Assembly (NCBI GenBank): GCA_903904605.1
Contig: CAIVDC010000094.1
Coordinates: forward strand, 1-64,000
DNA: 64,000 nucleotides
Reading direction: 5' to 3'
Origin: an uncultured Sterolibacterium sp.
GTDB lineage: Bacteria; Pseudomonadota; Gammaproteobacteria; Burkholderiales; Rhodocyclaceae
Within the stretch, counting starts at the first letter, position 1, and each line of letters opens with the position of its first letter. The position numbers were made by a program, and so were the translations under genes. Of the stretch, positions 1 to 9,493 are shown in pieces. Under the pieces are notes generated by a model that saw only the letters and a program-made list of their open reading frames with translations, was not told where the DNA came from and did no database searches.

Positions 1-1800
1 CTCGATCCTGCCGATTACACCCGCATGGTCTCCAACGACCTGATGGGCATCACCCGCGACGATCTGGCCTACGACCTCGGCCGCAACGTCGATGACTCGG
101 TGCACCTCTTCGAGGAATGGGGCCTGCCGATCTGGAAGACCGACGCCGAAGGCGTGCGCCACGATGGCGCCGAGGCCATCCGCGAAGGCATCCCGGCCCT
201 GAAGGACGGCGGCAAGCCGGTGCGCTCGGGCAAGTGGCAGATCATGATCAACGGCGAATCCTACAAGTGGATCGTCGCCGAAGCCGCCAAGAAGGCGCTC
301 GGCCTCTCCCGCATCGAGGAGCGCATCTTCATCGTCAAGCTGGTCAATGACAAGAACGACCCCTCGCGCATCGCCGGCGCGGTCGGCTTCTCGGTCCGCG
401 ACAACACCATCCACATCTACAAGGCCAAGGCCGTGCTGCTCGCCGCCGGCGGCTGCGTCAACCTGTTCCGCCCGCGCTCAGTCGGCGAAGGCTCGGGCCG
501 CGCCTGGTATCCGGTGTGGAACGCCGGTTCCACCTATGCCATGGCGGCGGAGGCCGGCGCCGAGATGACCATGATGGAAAACCGTTTCGTGCCCGCCCGC
601 TTCAAGGACGGTTACGGCCCGGTCGGCGCCTGGTTCCTGCTGTTCAAGGCGAAGGCGACCAATGCCTACGGCGAGGACTACATGGTCAAGAACAAGGCCA
701 TGCTCGACGACTACCCGCCCTACGGCCAGGCCGCCGTTCCCGCTTCCTGCCTGCGCAATCACCTGATGCTGAAGGAGATGAAGGACGGCCACGGTCCGAT
801 CTACATGGACACGGTGACGGCGCTGGCCAAGCTGCGCGAGACGCTGTCGCCCAAGGAAGTGAAGCACCTCGAGGCCGAGGCCTGGGAAGACTTCCTCGAC
901 ATGTGCATCGGCCAGTGCGGCATCTGGGTCGGCGAGAACATCGAGCCCGAGAAGAAGATGTCCGAGCTGATGCCGACCGAGCCCTATCTGCTCGGCTCGC
1001 ACTCCGGCTGCTGCGGCATCTGGGTTTCCGGTCCCGAGGACGTCGGTGCTCCGACTGCGGCAGAAGGCGACTACGACGGCGTGCCGGCGCACCTGCCGCG
1101 CGGCTGGAACTGGGGCTACCGTTCGATGACCACGGTCAAGGGACTGTTTACCGCCGGCGACGGCGTGGGCGCATCCGGCCACAAGTTCTCGTCGGGCTCG
1201 CATGCCGAAGGCCGCCTCGCCGCCAAGGCGATGGTCAAGTACGCATTGGACAACAAGGACTACAAGCCGGAGCTCGACACCACTGCCGCGCAGTTGGCCG
1301 AAGAGATCTACAAGCCGGTGCGCACCTTCCTCGAGCACAAGGACTACACCACGGCGATCGACGTCAACCCGCACTACATCACGCCCAAGATGCTGCAGAT
1401 GCGCCTGCAGAAGATCATGGACGAGTACGTGGCGGGCGTCGCCACCTACTACAACACCAACGACAAGATGCTGGCGGTGGCCGAAGAGAAGCTGGAGCTG
1501 CTCAAGGAGGACGCCTTGAAAATGCGCGCCAAGGACCTGCATGAGCTGCTGCGCGCCTGGGAAAACTATCACCGCATCATTACCGCCGAAGCCCATATGA
1601 AGCACATCCAGTTCCGCGAGGAGTCCCGTTATCCGGGCTTCTACTACCGCACCGACAAGAACTTCGTCGACGAGGTGAACTGGCATTGCTTCGTGAATTC
1701 CGTCTATGACAAGGATTCCAAGAAGTGGACGGTGTTCAAGCGCAAGCATATCGACCTGGTCGACAAGTCCAAGCTGTTCGTCAAGGGCGCGCCGCACTGA
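1..1800 (+). CDS. aprA: Adenylylsulfate (APS) reductase alpha subunit, 5'-truncated by the window
   Basis: The frame is open from base 1, and 599 residues are visible. Full-length AprA is usually about 620-660 residues, so only the N-terminus with the first FAD-binding part is missing. The FAD-dependent AprA catalyses interconversion of AMP plus sulfite with APS in the cytoplasm; in sulfur oxidisers it runs towards APS. The C-terminal half has the flavoprotein signature AGDGVGASGHKFSSGSHAEG near visible residue 390 and the typical AprA tail rich in aromatic and basic residues. The partner aprB (ferredoxin-like beta subunit) normally sits directly upstream and would be off-window. The qmoAB-hdrCB genes at 5682-10775 encode the expected electron partner. 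A strong terminator follows the stop codon. Identification is by family recognition and this context. Confidence 0.95.
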   Translation, partial: LDPADYTRMVSNDLMGITRDDLAYDLGRNVDDSVHLFEEWGLPIWKTDAEGVRHDGAEAIREGIPALKDGGKPVRSGKWQIMINGESYKWIVAEAAKKALGLSRIEERIFIVKLVNDKNDPSRIAGAVGFSVRDNTIHIYKAKAVLLAAGGCVNLFRPRSVGEGSGRAWYPVWNAGSTYAMAAEAGAEMTMMENRFVPARFKDGYGPVGAWFLLFKAKATNAYGEDYMVKNKAMLDDYPPYGQAAVPASCLRNHLMLKEMKDGHGPIYMDTVTALAKLRETLSPKEVKHLEAEAWEDFLDMCIGQCGIWVGENIEPEKKMSELMPTEPYLLGSHSGCCGIWVSGPEDVGAPTAAEGDYDGVPAHLPRGWNWGYRSMTTVKGLFTAGDGVGASGHKFSSGSHAEGRLAAKAMVKYALDNKDYKPELDTTAAQLAEEIYKPVRTFLEHKDYTTAIDVNPHYITPKMLQMRLQKIMDEYVAGVATYYNTNDKMLAVAEEKLELLKEDALKMRAKDLHELLRAWENYHRIITAEAHMKHIQFREESRYPGFYYRTDKNFVDEVNWHCFVNSVYDKDSKKWTVFKRKHIDLVDKSKLFVKGAPH

Positions 1801-1830
1801 GTAAGATCTGCCAAGTTGTGATGTAATGAG

Positions 1831-1858
1831 CGGGCGTCTTAGGACGCCCGTCTCTTTT
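1831..1858 (+). terminator. Rho-independent terminator after aprA
   Basis: An 8-bp perfect stem CGGGCGTC / GACGCCCG (1831-1838 with 1843-1850) encloses the tetraloop TTAG and is followed by TCTCTTTT. It lies 30 bases after the aprA stop codon and ends 12 bases before the next gene's likely ATG, so apr transcription is probably separated from the downstream YkgJ/CbbQ/CbbO genes. Confidence 0.85.
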
Positions 1859-1870
1859 GCCAGCGAGAAA

Positions 1871-2758
1871 ATGATGAACGACAATCCCTTCCCCGACAGC
1901 CCCGTGATGCCGGAGATGTTCGACGGCGGCAAGACCATCCAGTTCCAGTGCAGGAAGGGCATCGATTGCTGGAACGTCTGCTGCAGCAATATCGACATTT
2001 CGCTGACGCCCTATGACATCCTGCGTCTCAAGGAGCGTCTCGATATCAGTTCCACCGAGTTCCTCGACAAGTACACGCTGCCCTACGAGATGGAAATGGA
2101 CAGCATCGCCGGCGTCAAGCTGAGGCCGGTTGCCGGCGGGAGCGCCTGCCAGTTCATGACCGCCGAGGGCTGCAGCGTGTACTCGGACAGGCCCACCGCC
2201 TGCCGCTACTACCCGGTCGCCCTGCTGTCGATGCGCAAGCAGGACGAGTACGTCGACCGCGACTCCTATGCACTGGTCAAGGAAGCGCATTGTCTCGGCC
2301 ATCAGGAACCGCGCAGCCTGACCATCGACCAGTACCGCGAGGAGCAGGGCCTTCCGGAATACGACGAACTGGCGCGCGGCTGGCGCCAGCTGATCCTGAA
2401 GAAGAAGTCCTCGGGCCCGAGCATCGGCCGTCCGTCCAAGCGCAGCCTGCAGCTGTTCTTCATGACCTGCTACGACGTGGACCGTTTCCGCGAATTCGTC
2501 GCCAGCGAGGGCTTCAAGGACATCTACGACATTCCCGACGATGAACAGCTGAAGATCCTGTCGGACGACCGGTCGCTGATGCTGTTCGGCTTCCGTTTCC
2601 TGCGCCAGGTGATGTTCGGCGAGATGTCGATCGCCATGCGCGAGGAGACCGTGACGGCGCGCCGCGACCGCCTGCTTGAAAAGCAGCGCCGGATCGAGCG
2701 CGAGGCTGCGGAGCGGATGGCGCGGGACGAGCGCGAGATGTACGGCGACCAGGAATGA
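1871..2758 (+). CDS. YkgJ-family cysteine-cluster protein
   Basis: About 295 residues. The N-terminal half carries the YkgJ (UPF0153) cysteine pattern: CxxxxxCxxxCC at about residues 27-38, CQFMTAEGC near 93-101, ACRYYP near 113 and a further HC near 140. The family is thought to bind a metal, probably zinc or an Fe-S cluster, but no member's role is settled. The C-terminus (about 255-295) is highly charged and probably helical. I chose ATG 1871 (ATGATG, so 1874 is possible). An upstream in-frame ATG at 1826 would place the aprA terminator inside the gene. The stop overlaps the next start as ATGA, so it is translationally coupled to the AAA+ ATPase gene. Its position between apr and qmo suggests a maturation or assembly role, which is inference. 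Confidence 0.8.
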   Translation: MMNDNPFPDSPVMPEMFDGGKTIQFQCRKGIDCWNVCCSNIDISLTPYDILRLKERLDISSTEFLDKYTLPYEMEMDSIAGVKLRPVAGGSACQFMTAEGCSVYSDRPTACRYYPVALLSMRKQDEYVDRDSYALVKEAHCLGHQEPRSLTIDQYREEQGLPEYDELARGWRQLILKKKSSGPSIGRPSKRSLQLFFMTCYDVDRFREFVASEGFKDIYDIPDDEQLKILSDDRSLMLFGFRFLRQVMFGEMSIAMREETVTARRDRLLEKQRRIEREAAERMARDEREMYGDQE

Positions 2759-3558
2759 GCCTTTCGCCCGAGCTGAGCCGGATCACCGAGGAACCCTACT
2801 ACCAGCCGACAGGCGACGAGGTCGCGCTGTTCGAGGCCAGTTACGCGCGGCGCCTGCCGGTGCTGTTGAAGGGGCCCACCGGCTGCGGCAAGACGCGTTT
2901 CGTCGAATACATGGCCTGGCGCCTCGCCCGTCCCCTGGTCACGGTGGCCTGTCATGACGATCTGACCACGGCCGATCTCGTCGGCCGCTACCTGATCGTC
3001 GGCAACGAGACGGTCTGGGTCGATGGACCGCTCACCGCTGCGGTGCGCGCGGGCGCCATCTGCTATCTGGACGAGATCGTCGAGGCGCGCAAGGACACCA
3101 TCGTGGTCATCCATCCGCTCGCCGATTCGCGCCGGGTACTGGCCGTGGATAAGCGCGGCGAAATGGTGATCGCGCCCGACAGCTTCATGCTGGTCGTATC
3201 CTACAACCCGGGCTACCAGAGCGTGCTCAAGGAAATCAAGCCGAGCACGCGCCAGCGCTTCGTCGCCTTCGACTTCGATTACCCCGAGGCCGCCGTCGAG
3301 GCCGGCATCGTCTCCCGGGAAGGCGGCGTCGATGCCGAGACGGCGCGACGCCTGGTCAAGCTCGGCGAGCTGACGCGCAACCTCAAGGGGGCGGGTCTCG
3401 ACGAGGGGGCCAGCACGCGTCTCCTGGTCCATGCCGCGCAGTTGATCGCGGCCGGCATCGCCCCGCAGGCCGCCTGCATCGCTGCCGTGGCTCGCGCGCT
3501 GTGCGACGACGCCGATATGAACGGCACCCTCGATGATCTCGTCGCCGCCGTCTTCTAA
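2755..3558 (+). CDS. MoxR-type AAA+ ATPase, CbbQ/NorQ family
   Basis: 267 residues. Walker A is GPTGCGKT at residues 40-47 and Walker B is the YLDE stretch near 102-105; the C-terminal part fits the CbbQ/NorQ C-terminal domain. Family members form hexameric rings that work with a VWA-domain partner (CbbO or NorD) to remodel a target enzyme: Rubisco in the CbbQO case, nitric oxide reductase in the NorQD case. Here the partner follows directly, overlapping by 26 bases. No Rubisco or NO reductase genes lie in the window. The nearest enzymes are APS reductase and the Qmo/Hdr complex, so these are the plausible clients, but this is inference. The start overlaps the YkgJ-gene stop as ATGA. Confidence 0.88.
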   Translation: MSLSPELSRITEEPYYQPTGDEVALFEASYARRLPVLLKGPTGCGKTRFVEYMAWRLARPLVTVACHDDLTTADLVGRYLIVGNETVWVDGPLTAAVRAGAICYLDEIVEARKDTIVVIHPLADSRRVLAVDKRGEMVIAPDSFMLVVSYNPGYQSVLKEIKPSTRQRFVAFDFDYPEAAVEAGIVSREGGVDAETARRLVKLGELTRNLKGAGLDEGASTRLLVHAAQLIAAGIAPQAACIAAVARALCDDADMNGTLDDLVAAVF

Positions 3559-5650
3559 CGCCAGAAGGCTGTTCGGCGAGGAACTCGAGACTCGCCTCGA
3601 CGAGGTGTTGTTCGCCTCGCACTCGCATCGCTCCGCGACCGACATCGCCCTTGGCCTGGAGGCGCTGACCCGCTCGCAGCAGGAGCGGGTCTTGCACTGG
3701 GCCGCCGTCGCGGCGGGGACCTATGCCGAGATCGGCTACCAGATCGCGGCGTTCGCGCCCAAGGCTTTTCCCTTGCTCGACGATGCCGGCTTCGACGCCT
3801 GGGTGCTGGCCGGCCTCGATGCCTACGACCGTCACGGCGGCCGTGCGGCGATGGACTTGCTGCGCGATCTCGAAGGCTTCTGCGCCGGGCGCGATGGCTT
3901 GAGGCCGTTGGCTAGACTGTCCGAGATCGAGGCGCGGCTGACGCGCTTCATCCACGGACTGTCAGGCCGGCCGCTCGCGCTCGCCGCCGGCGCCGCCGCC
4001 TGGACCGACACCGAGACGATATACCTGCCGACAGAACAGGAGTCGCAGCCGGAGGCCGGCGCCAACCGCAGGCTGTACAAGGTGCAGGCGGTGATCCTCT
4101 GGGCCCAGACGCGCTTCGGCAGCTTCGGCAGCACGGCCGTCGATCTTGGCCAGGCCCTGGCGCACTGGCTGGATACGGAGGATCAGGGTCGGTGTTTGCG
4201 CTGGCTGTCGGCATTGGAGTCGGTGCGCCTGGAAGCGAGAATCGCCTTCGAACTGCCCGGCCTCGGCGCGGAGATCGCGGCCGTCCGCGGTCCCTGGCCG
4301 GCGGCTCTGGCAGCCTTGCTGCCCAGGCTCTACCAGCCGCAGGCGACGCTCGCCGACACGCTGGCATTATTGCCTTTATGCCTGCTTGACGGAAAGGACG
4401 CACCGCGCTTGCCGCATGCCGTAGCCATCGATCCGGCCGCCGCGCTGCGTGTGCGTGCCCTGCGCATCGAACGCGACATGAAGACGGTGAGCCGTGCGAT
4501 CAGTGCCCTCGAGGCAAGTGCGGGCAGTGCCGGCCGCCCGGAACAAGCCGAGCAGCGCATGGCTGCCCCGGCCGCGGACGACGCGTCGCAGCTGGCCCTG
4601 GAAGGCGAAGCCCTGGCCCTGCCGCCCGAGGCCCGGAAAGCAGCGTTGTCCCTGGTCCAGGATCTCGGCGAAGTGCCGCCCGAATGTCTGGTTCCCGCCG
4701 ACCCCGGCCCCTGGCAACCGACCCATTTGGATAGTGCCGGTAAGCGCGGCGGCGAGGACCTGGTCGGCCATCGCGAAGCCGATCACCGCTACGACGAATG
4801 GGACTACCGGCGCCGCGCTTACCGCAAGAACTGGTGTCACCTTTTCGAGTCCGATGTCGCGCCCGGCGATCCGGCCTATGTCAGTGGCGTCAAACTGCGC
4901 CACGCCGGCCTGATCAAGCAGATCCGCAAGCGTTTCGAGATGCTGCGCGGCGAGGACCGCATGCTCGGCCGGCAGCCGGATGGCGAGGAGGTGGATCTGG
5001 ATGCCGTGGTCGATGCCATTGCCGATCGCCGGGGCGGCCTTGAGCCTTCCCCGCGCCTGTTCAGCCGGCGCGTCCGCAACCAGCGATCGCTGGCGGCGAT
5101 GTTCATGATCGACATGAGCGGCTCGACCAAGGGCTGGGTGAATGAGGCCGAGCGCGAATCCCTGGTGATGTTGTGCGAGGCGATCGAATCCCTGGGCGAC
5201 GCCTACGCGATCTACGGCTTCTCCGGCTGGACCCGGACGCGCAGCGACATCTACCGCATCAAGCGCTTCGAGGAAGCCTATGACGACGCCGTACGCGCCC
5301 GCATTGCCGCCGTCGAAGCGAAGGATTACACGCGCATGGGCGTGGCGATCCGCCACCTGACGCGCCTGCTGCTGCGCGAGCCGGCCCGCCACAGGCTGCT
5401 GGTGACGCTGTCGGACGGACGGCCCGACGATTTCGGCGACGAGTACCGCGGCCACTACGGCATCGAGGACACCCGCCGCGCCCTGCAGGAAGCGCACGAA
5501 CAGGGCGTCAAGAGCTACTGCATCACCATCGACCGGCACGGCGCGGATTATCTCGCGCACATGTATGGCGCGGCGCGCTTCACGGTCCTGGACGACGTGA
5601 AGAAACTGCCTTTGAAGATCGCCGACATCTATCGGCGGCTGTCGAGCTGA
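3533..5650 (+). CDS. VWA-domain protein, CbbO/NorD family
   Basis: 705 residues, the usual size for CbbO/NorD. The N-terminal two thirds are helical and family-specific. The C-terminal VWA domain shows the MIDAS motif DMSGS at residues 527-531, a TRMG threonine region near 600, and LSDGRPDD near 630. The protein is expected to be a cytoplasmic adaptor that links the AAA+ ring (preceding gene) to its client through a metal-ion-dependent adhesion site. ATG 3533 lies inside the end of the ATPase gene. A slightly later start cannot be excluded because no strong ribosome-binding site is visible. The gene ends 31 bases from the convergent hdrB stop, with no hairpin between them. Confidence 0.87.
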   Translation: MISSPPSSNARRLFGEELETRLDEVLFASHSHRSATDIALGLEALTRSQQERVLHWAAVAAGTYAEIGYQIAAFAPKAFPLLDDAGFDAWVLAGLDAYDRHGGRAAMDLLRDLEGFCAGRDGLRPLARLSEIEARLTRFIHGLSGRPLALAAGAAAWTDTETIYLPTEQESQPEAGANRRLYKVQAVILWAQTRFGSFGSTAVDLGQALAHWLDTEDQGRCLRWLSALESVRLEARIAFELPGLGAEIAAVRGPWPAALAALLPRLYQPQATLADTLALLPLCLLDGKDAPRLPHAVAIDPAAALRVRALRIERDMKTVSRAISALEASAGSAGRPEQAEQRMAAPAADDASQLALEGEALALPPEARKAALSLVQDLGEVPPECLVPADPGPWQPTHLDSAGKRGGEDLVGHREADHRYDEWDYRRRAYRKNWCHLFESDVAPGDPAYVSGVKLRHAGLIKQIRKRFEMLRGEDRMLGRQPDGEEVDLDAVVDAIADRRGGLEPSPRLFSRRVRNQRSLAAMFMIDMSGSTKGWVNEAERESLVMLCEAIESLGDAYAIYGFSGWTRTRSDIYRIKRFEEAYDDAVRARIAAVEAKDYTRMGVAIRHLTRLLLREPARHRLLVTLSDGRPDDFGDEYRGHYGIEDTRRALQEAHEQGVKSYCITIDRHGADYLAHMYGAARFTVLDDVKKLPLKIADIYRRLSS

Positions 5651-5681
5651 GTCCCGCCTGACTCGGCAACGCCCTGCGCGA

Positions 5682-6581
5682 TCACTTCTTGGTGATGACC
5701 TCCAGTTTTTCGGCGCGGATCAACTGACCGTCCAGGCCGGCGTCCTTCATGCTGCCGCCGTAGGCCACGGTCATCAACTGCGAGTAGTAGAGCACCGGCA
5801 TGTTGAATTGGGTGCCCTGCTTCTTGTTGATCTCGGACTGATACACCTCGACGTTGGCCTGGCACAGCGGGCAGGGGGTGACGATCATCTCGGCGCCATG
5901 GTCGTAGGCCGATTCGACGATGTCGCGGATCTGCTTCTGGCTTTTCTCGGGTTCCGAGAAGGCCAGGGCGCCGCCGCAGCAGGTGACTTTCTGGTCGTAG
6001 TGCTCGACCGGCTCGCCGCCCAAGGTCTCGACCAGCTTGTCGAGATACTTCGGGTTCTCGAAGGATTCGCCGTCGATGCCGAAGGGACGGTTGGTCTGGC
6101 AGCCGACATAGCCCGCGAACTTCACGCCTTCCAGCGACTTCTTCATCGGCTTCTTCAGTTCGTCGTAGCCGAAATCCTCGATCAGGACTTCGACCATGTG
6201 ACGGATCTTGACTTCGGCCTTGTAGTGCAGGCCGGCGGCGGCGAGCGCTTCGTTGGTTTCCTTCATCAGGGTGCTGCTGGCATCGAGCCTGTCCTTGGAC
6301 TCGCGCGCTCCCAGCCAGCAGGCGGCGCAGGTGGCGACGATGTCCTGGCCGGGCAGATGGGTTTCGGCCAGGGCGAAGTTGCGGGCGTTGATCGCGATCC
6401 GCGGCAGTTCTCCCCCTTCCGCGTACCCGATCGAGGCGCCGCAACAGTTCCAGTCGGGAATCTCGGTGAGCTTGACGTCCAGCGTCTTGCACATCGAGCT
6501 GACCGAGGTCAGGTAGTTGGAGGCCGAGGCCTTCAGCTGCGAGGAGCAGCCGGGGTAGAACGCGTATTCCTTTTTTGCCAT
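5682..6581 (-). CDS. hdrB: Heterodisulfide reductase subunit B-like protein (Qmo-associated HdrB)
   Basis: 299 residues with two complete CCG domains. The first has C12, CCG at 46-48 and CxxC at 85/88; the second has C161, CCG at 201-203 and CxxC at 237/240. In true HdrB these hold the noncubane [4Fe-4S] clusters at the disulfide-reducing site. In sulfur-oxidising betaproteobacteria the HdrC/HdrB pair accompanies QmoA and QmoB and takes the place of the fused membrane subunit QmoC. ATG 6581 is preferred because GGAG stands eight bases upstream; the in-frame GTG at 6596 would include that ribosome-binding site. It is last in the minus-strand operon qmoA-qmoB-hdrC-hdrB, after a 76-base gap. No membrane segment is visible. 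Confidence 0.9.
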   Translation of the reverse strand: MAKKEYAFYPGCSSQLKASASNYLTSVSSMCKTLDVKLTEIPDWNCCGASIGYAEGGELPRIAINARNFALAETHLPGQDIVATCAACWLGARESKDRLDASSTLMKETNEALAAAGLHYKAEVKIRHMVEVLIEDFGYDELKKPMKKSLEGVKFAGYVGCQTNRPFGIDGESFENPKYLDKLVETLGGEPVEHYDQKVTCCGGALAFSEPEKSQKQIRDIVESAYDHGAEMIVTPCPLCQANVEVYQSEINKKQGTQFNMPVLYYSQLMTVAYGGSMKDAGLDGQLIRAEKLEVITKK

Positions 6582-6657
6582 TTGCTGTTTCTCCACGATG
6601 GTCTGCAGGTCGGCCTTCAGGCCGGCAATGACCGCTGCAGTCGGGCTCGAGCCGGAC

Positions 6658-7278
6658 CTACGTCAGGCCTTTCCGCTTGTCCTCGATTTCGCGCGCCTTC
6701 GCCAAGATGGCATGGAAACCCTTCAGGTCCTTCAGACCATGACCGCCGAAGATCTCCATCGGGTTGAGGCGCTTGGCCTTGACCATGCCCAGGCCGATGC
6801 TCTGCATCCCCATGGCGGTCTTGATGCCCGAGACGAGCCCGTCCTTGAAGTAGAGGGACAGCGTCAGTTTCAGTTCATTGACCCGCCCCTTCTTGGCCAG
6901 GTTGTCCCAGAAAATCTTGGCGAACTCGCGCGTCGGCTGGCCCTTCGGCGCGATGCCGAGACGATGGGCGTAACTGGCCAGGCCATGCATGATGTGGGTG
7001 ATCGGCAATTGCCTCGGGCAGCGCACGACGCAGTTGTAGCAGGAGGTGCACATCCACATCGAGTCCGAGGTCAGCACCTCTTCGCGCTTGCCGGCGCGGA
7101 TCATCATGAAGAGCTTTTGCGGCGAGTGCTGCCAATGCGCGCCGAAAGGGCAGGAGCCTGCACAGACGCCGCACTGCATGCACATCTTGACCCATTCGCC
7201 TTCCTCGACCCGCTCCTCGACTTCCTTCAGGAAGTTGTTGCGGTAGCGCGCCACGGCCTGACTGTTGTGATCGCTCAT
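6658..7278 (-). CDS. hdrC: Heterodisulfide reductase subunit C-like ferredoxin (Qmo-associated HdrC)
   Basis: 206 residues. Two [4Fe-4S] motifs are visible: CxxCxxCxxxC at residues 33-43 and again at 77-87 (the second ends CP). The rest is helical, as in HdrC. The protein should relay electrons between QmoA/QmoB and HdrB. I chose ATG 7278, which has AAGGAA upstream; an in-frame TTG at 7296 overlaps qmoB and is less likely. It lacks the cytochrome-b-like membrane domain of QmoC, so the quinone contact of this complex is not evident from the sequence. Confidence 0.9.
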   Translation of the reverse strand: MSDHNSQAVARYRNNFLKEVEERVEEGEWVKMCMQCGVCAGSCPFGAHWQHSPQKLFMMIRAGKREEVLTSDSMWMCTSCYNCVVRCPRQLPITHIMHGLASYAHRLGIAPKGQPTREFAKIFWDNLAKKGRVNELKLTLSLYFKDGLVSGIKTAMGMQSIGLGMVKAKRLNPMEIFGGHGLKDLKGFHAILAKAREIEDKRKGLT

Positions 7279-7288
7279 AGTAGGTTCC

Positions 7289-9493
7289 TTAGCCAAAGCC
7301 CTTCATGGGCGACATGCCGATCTCGACGATCTTCGCCACGTAGTCGTTGATCAGGGCGGCGACGCGGGCATTGTCGGTGATCGCCACCTCGTAGCTGGCG
7401 ACGCGCTCGACCTCGAGGCCGAGCTGCTTCAGGGTGTCGTCGATCTTGCTCATGCGGTAGTTGGCCAGTTCCGAGCCCTTGACGAAGTGGCACTGGTAGT
7501 TGTCGCCGTGCTTGCAGCCCATCATCATGACGCCGTCGTAGCCTGAATTGAGCGCGTCGGTGATCCAGATGGCATTGACCGAGCCCAGGCAGCGCACCGG
7601 GATGGCCCGCACGAAGGCGGAATAGACATGATGAGCGAGGCCGGCCATGTCGAGCGCCGGATAGGCGTCGTTCTCGCAGGCGAGGATCAGGATGCGCGGC
7701 CTCTCCGAGAACTCGTCGGGAATGTCGACCGCCTTGATCTGGTTGCCGACGGTATCCACCGAATAGTTCTCGAAAGAGATCACCCGGACCGGGCAGGCGC
7801 CCATGCAGGTGCCGCAGCGCCGGCAACGCGACTCGTTGAACACCGGGAAGCGTCGCTCGTCCTCGTCGATGGCGCCGAACGGGCATTCCACGGTGCAGCG
7901 CTTGCACTGGGTGCAGCCTTCGAGGCGGACGATCGGGTAGGACAGGTCGCCGACGCGGGGATGGGCGGCGCGGCCGGCATCGGCATTCTCGACCGCCTGG
8001 ATCGCCTTCAGGGCGGCGCCGGCGGCATCCTCGGTGGCCTGCAGCATGTCCATCGGCCGGCGCACCGGGCCGGCGGCATAGATGCCGGTACGGCGCGTCT
8101 CGTAGGGGAAGCAGATGAAATGCGAGTCGGCGAGGCCATGCACCAGTTGCGGCAGGTCCTTGCCCTGGCGGTAGTTCAGATTGAGGATCGACACCTGCTT
8201 GGCCTTGCCCTCGTCCTCGTCGGGCAGGTCGATATTGACGCCGGAGTTGGGCACTTGGCCGGTGGCCAGGACGACCAGATCCGTCTCGATCGCCACGTCC
8301 TCGTCGAGGATCAGGTCGCGGAAATTCACCTTGAGGCCGTCAGTCGCCGATTCGACTTTGGCGACCTTGCCCTTGGTGAATATCACCCCTTTCTCCTGGG
8401 CGCTGCGGTAGAAGTCCTCGCCCATGCCGGGAACGCGCAGATCGGTGTACATGATCACGGTGTCGACGTCCGGGTTGGCATCCTTGAAGTACATCGCCTG
8501 CTTGATGCTGGTGGCGCAGCAATGGCCCGAGCAATAGGACAGGTGCGTGCCGGTGTCGTCCCGCTGGCCGGCGCACTGGACGAAAACGACGGACTTGACC
8601 TCGCGCCCGTCGCTGCGTTTGATCGGTGCGCCATTGGCACTGCTCGCCAAATCTTCAAGACCGGCCTGGTCGATGACGTTGGCCAGGCCGCCGCCGAGTT
8701 CCGGCAGCCGGGCTGGGTCGTAGCTCGAAAAGCCGCTGGCCTGGATGATCGCGCCGACTTCCTCTTCGCTGACGGCACCGCTCTCCTGGGCGATCTGCAC
8801 CTTGAAACGCCCCGGGGCGCCGCTCGTCTCGGCCAGCGTCGAATTGAGATGCACGCGGATTTTCGGGTGCCCGCTCACTTTCGCCGCCAGTTGCGCCGCG
8901 CCCGTCTCCTGGGGTTTGTCGTAGGGCTGCTTGAAGGGCACGCGCCGCCATAGCCTGGCCGCCCAGCCGCCAAGTTGTCCCGCCTTCTCGACCAGGACGA
9001 CTTCATAGCCGGTCTCGGCAGACTCCAGCGCCGCCGTCATGCCGGCCATGCCGCCGCCGACCACCAATATGCGCTTGTTGCCGGCCTTGTTCGGATTGCC
9101 TTCCGGCAGCTTCATCTTCTTGAGCTCGGCGCAGCCCATGCGCAGGTAGTCGTTGGCCATCTCCTGGCGCACTTCATCGTGCGCCTCGCCTTCGGCGACG
9201 ACCCAGATCACGCCTTCCCGCAGGTTGGCGCGGCTCATCGCGACCGTCGGAAAATCGAAGGCCTCGGTCTTGGCCCGGCGGGAGCAGGCGGCGATCACGA
9301 CATGGCTGACGCCCTCGGTCGCGATGTCTTTCCTGATCAGTTCCACGCCTTCAGTCGAGCAAAGGAAGTCATGGCGCCTGACCAGCTGCATCTTGCCTTC
9401 CTTCTGCGCGATCTTTTCCATTTGCGCGATGTCGAGCTTGTCGCCGAGGCCGCAGCCGGCACAGATATATGCAGCAGTCTTCATTTCAGCCAT
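7289..9493 (-). CDS. qmoB: Quinone-interacting oxidoreductase subunit QmoB (HdrA/MvhD-like flavoprotein)
   Basis: 734 residues. The order is: a short N-terminal cysteine-containing segment; an HdrA-type FAD domain (VVGGGMAGM near residue 145); an insert with cysteines; a 2[4Fe-4S] ferredoxin domain (CTQCKRCTVECPFG, then CRRCGTCMGACP, about 525-570); and a C-terminal MvhD/FlpD-like domain (about 600-734) with MMMGCKHGDNYQC. QmoB is a subunit of the complex that exchanges electrons between APS reductase and the quinone pool, and may be involved in electron confurcation. The ATG at 9493 has CGGAGA upstream and overlaps the qmoA stop by eight bases. A second ATG at 9484 is a weaker alternative. 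Confidence 0.93.
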   Translation of the reverse strand: MAEMKTAAYICAGCGLGDKLDIAQMEKIAQKEGKMQLVRRHDFLCSTEGVELIRKDIATEGVSHVVIAACSRRAKTEAFDFPTVAMSRANLREGVIWVVAEGEAHDEVRQEMANDYLRMGCAELKKMKLPEGNPNKAGNKRILVVGGGMAGMTAALESAETGYEVVLVEKAGQLGGWAARLWRRVPFKQPYDKPQETGAAQLAAKVSGHPKIRVHLNSTLAETSGAPGRFKVQIAQESGAVSEEEVGAIIQASGFSSYDPARLPELGGGLANVIDQAGLEDLASSANGAPIKRSDGREVKSVVFVQCAGQRDDTGTHLSYCSGHCCATSIKQAMYFKDANPDVDTVIMYTDLRVPGMGEDFYRSAQEKGVIFTKGKVAKVESATDGLKVNFRDLILDEDVAIETDLVVLATGQVPNSGVNIDLPDEDEGKAKQVSILNLNYRQGKDLPQLVHGLADSHFICFPYETRRTGIYAAGPVRRPMDMLQATEDAAGAALKAIQAVENADAGRAAHPRVGDLSYPIVRLEGCTQCKRCTVECPFGAIDEDERRFPVFNESRCRRCGTCMGACPVRVISFENYSVDTVGNQIKAVDIPDEFSERPRILILACENDAYPALDMAGLAHHVYSAFVRAIPVRCLGSVNAIWITDALNSGYDGVMMMGCKHGDNYQCHFVKGSELANYRMSKIDDTLKQLGLEVERVASYEVAITDNARVAALINDYVAKIVEIGMSPMKGFG

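Noticed and set aside
1826-1870. Earlier ATG for the YkgJ-type gene at 1826
   Set aside because: It would translate through the aprA terminator hairpin and lacks a ribosome-binding site; ATG 1871 fits better.
478-1998. 506-codon open frame antisense to aprA and the following gap
   Set aside because: It is opposite a well-supported gene, and its start region runs through the aprA terminator. It shows no ribosome-binding site or known domain.
2755-5650. Assigning the ATPase/VWA pair as Rubisco activase CbbQO or as NO-reductase NorQD
   Set aside because: No Rubisco or NO reductase gene is in the window, so the specific client cannot be assigned; only the family is stated.
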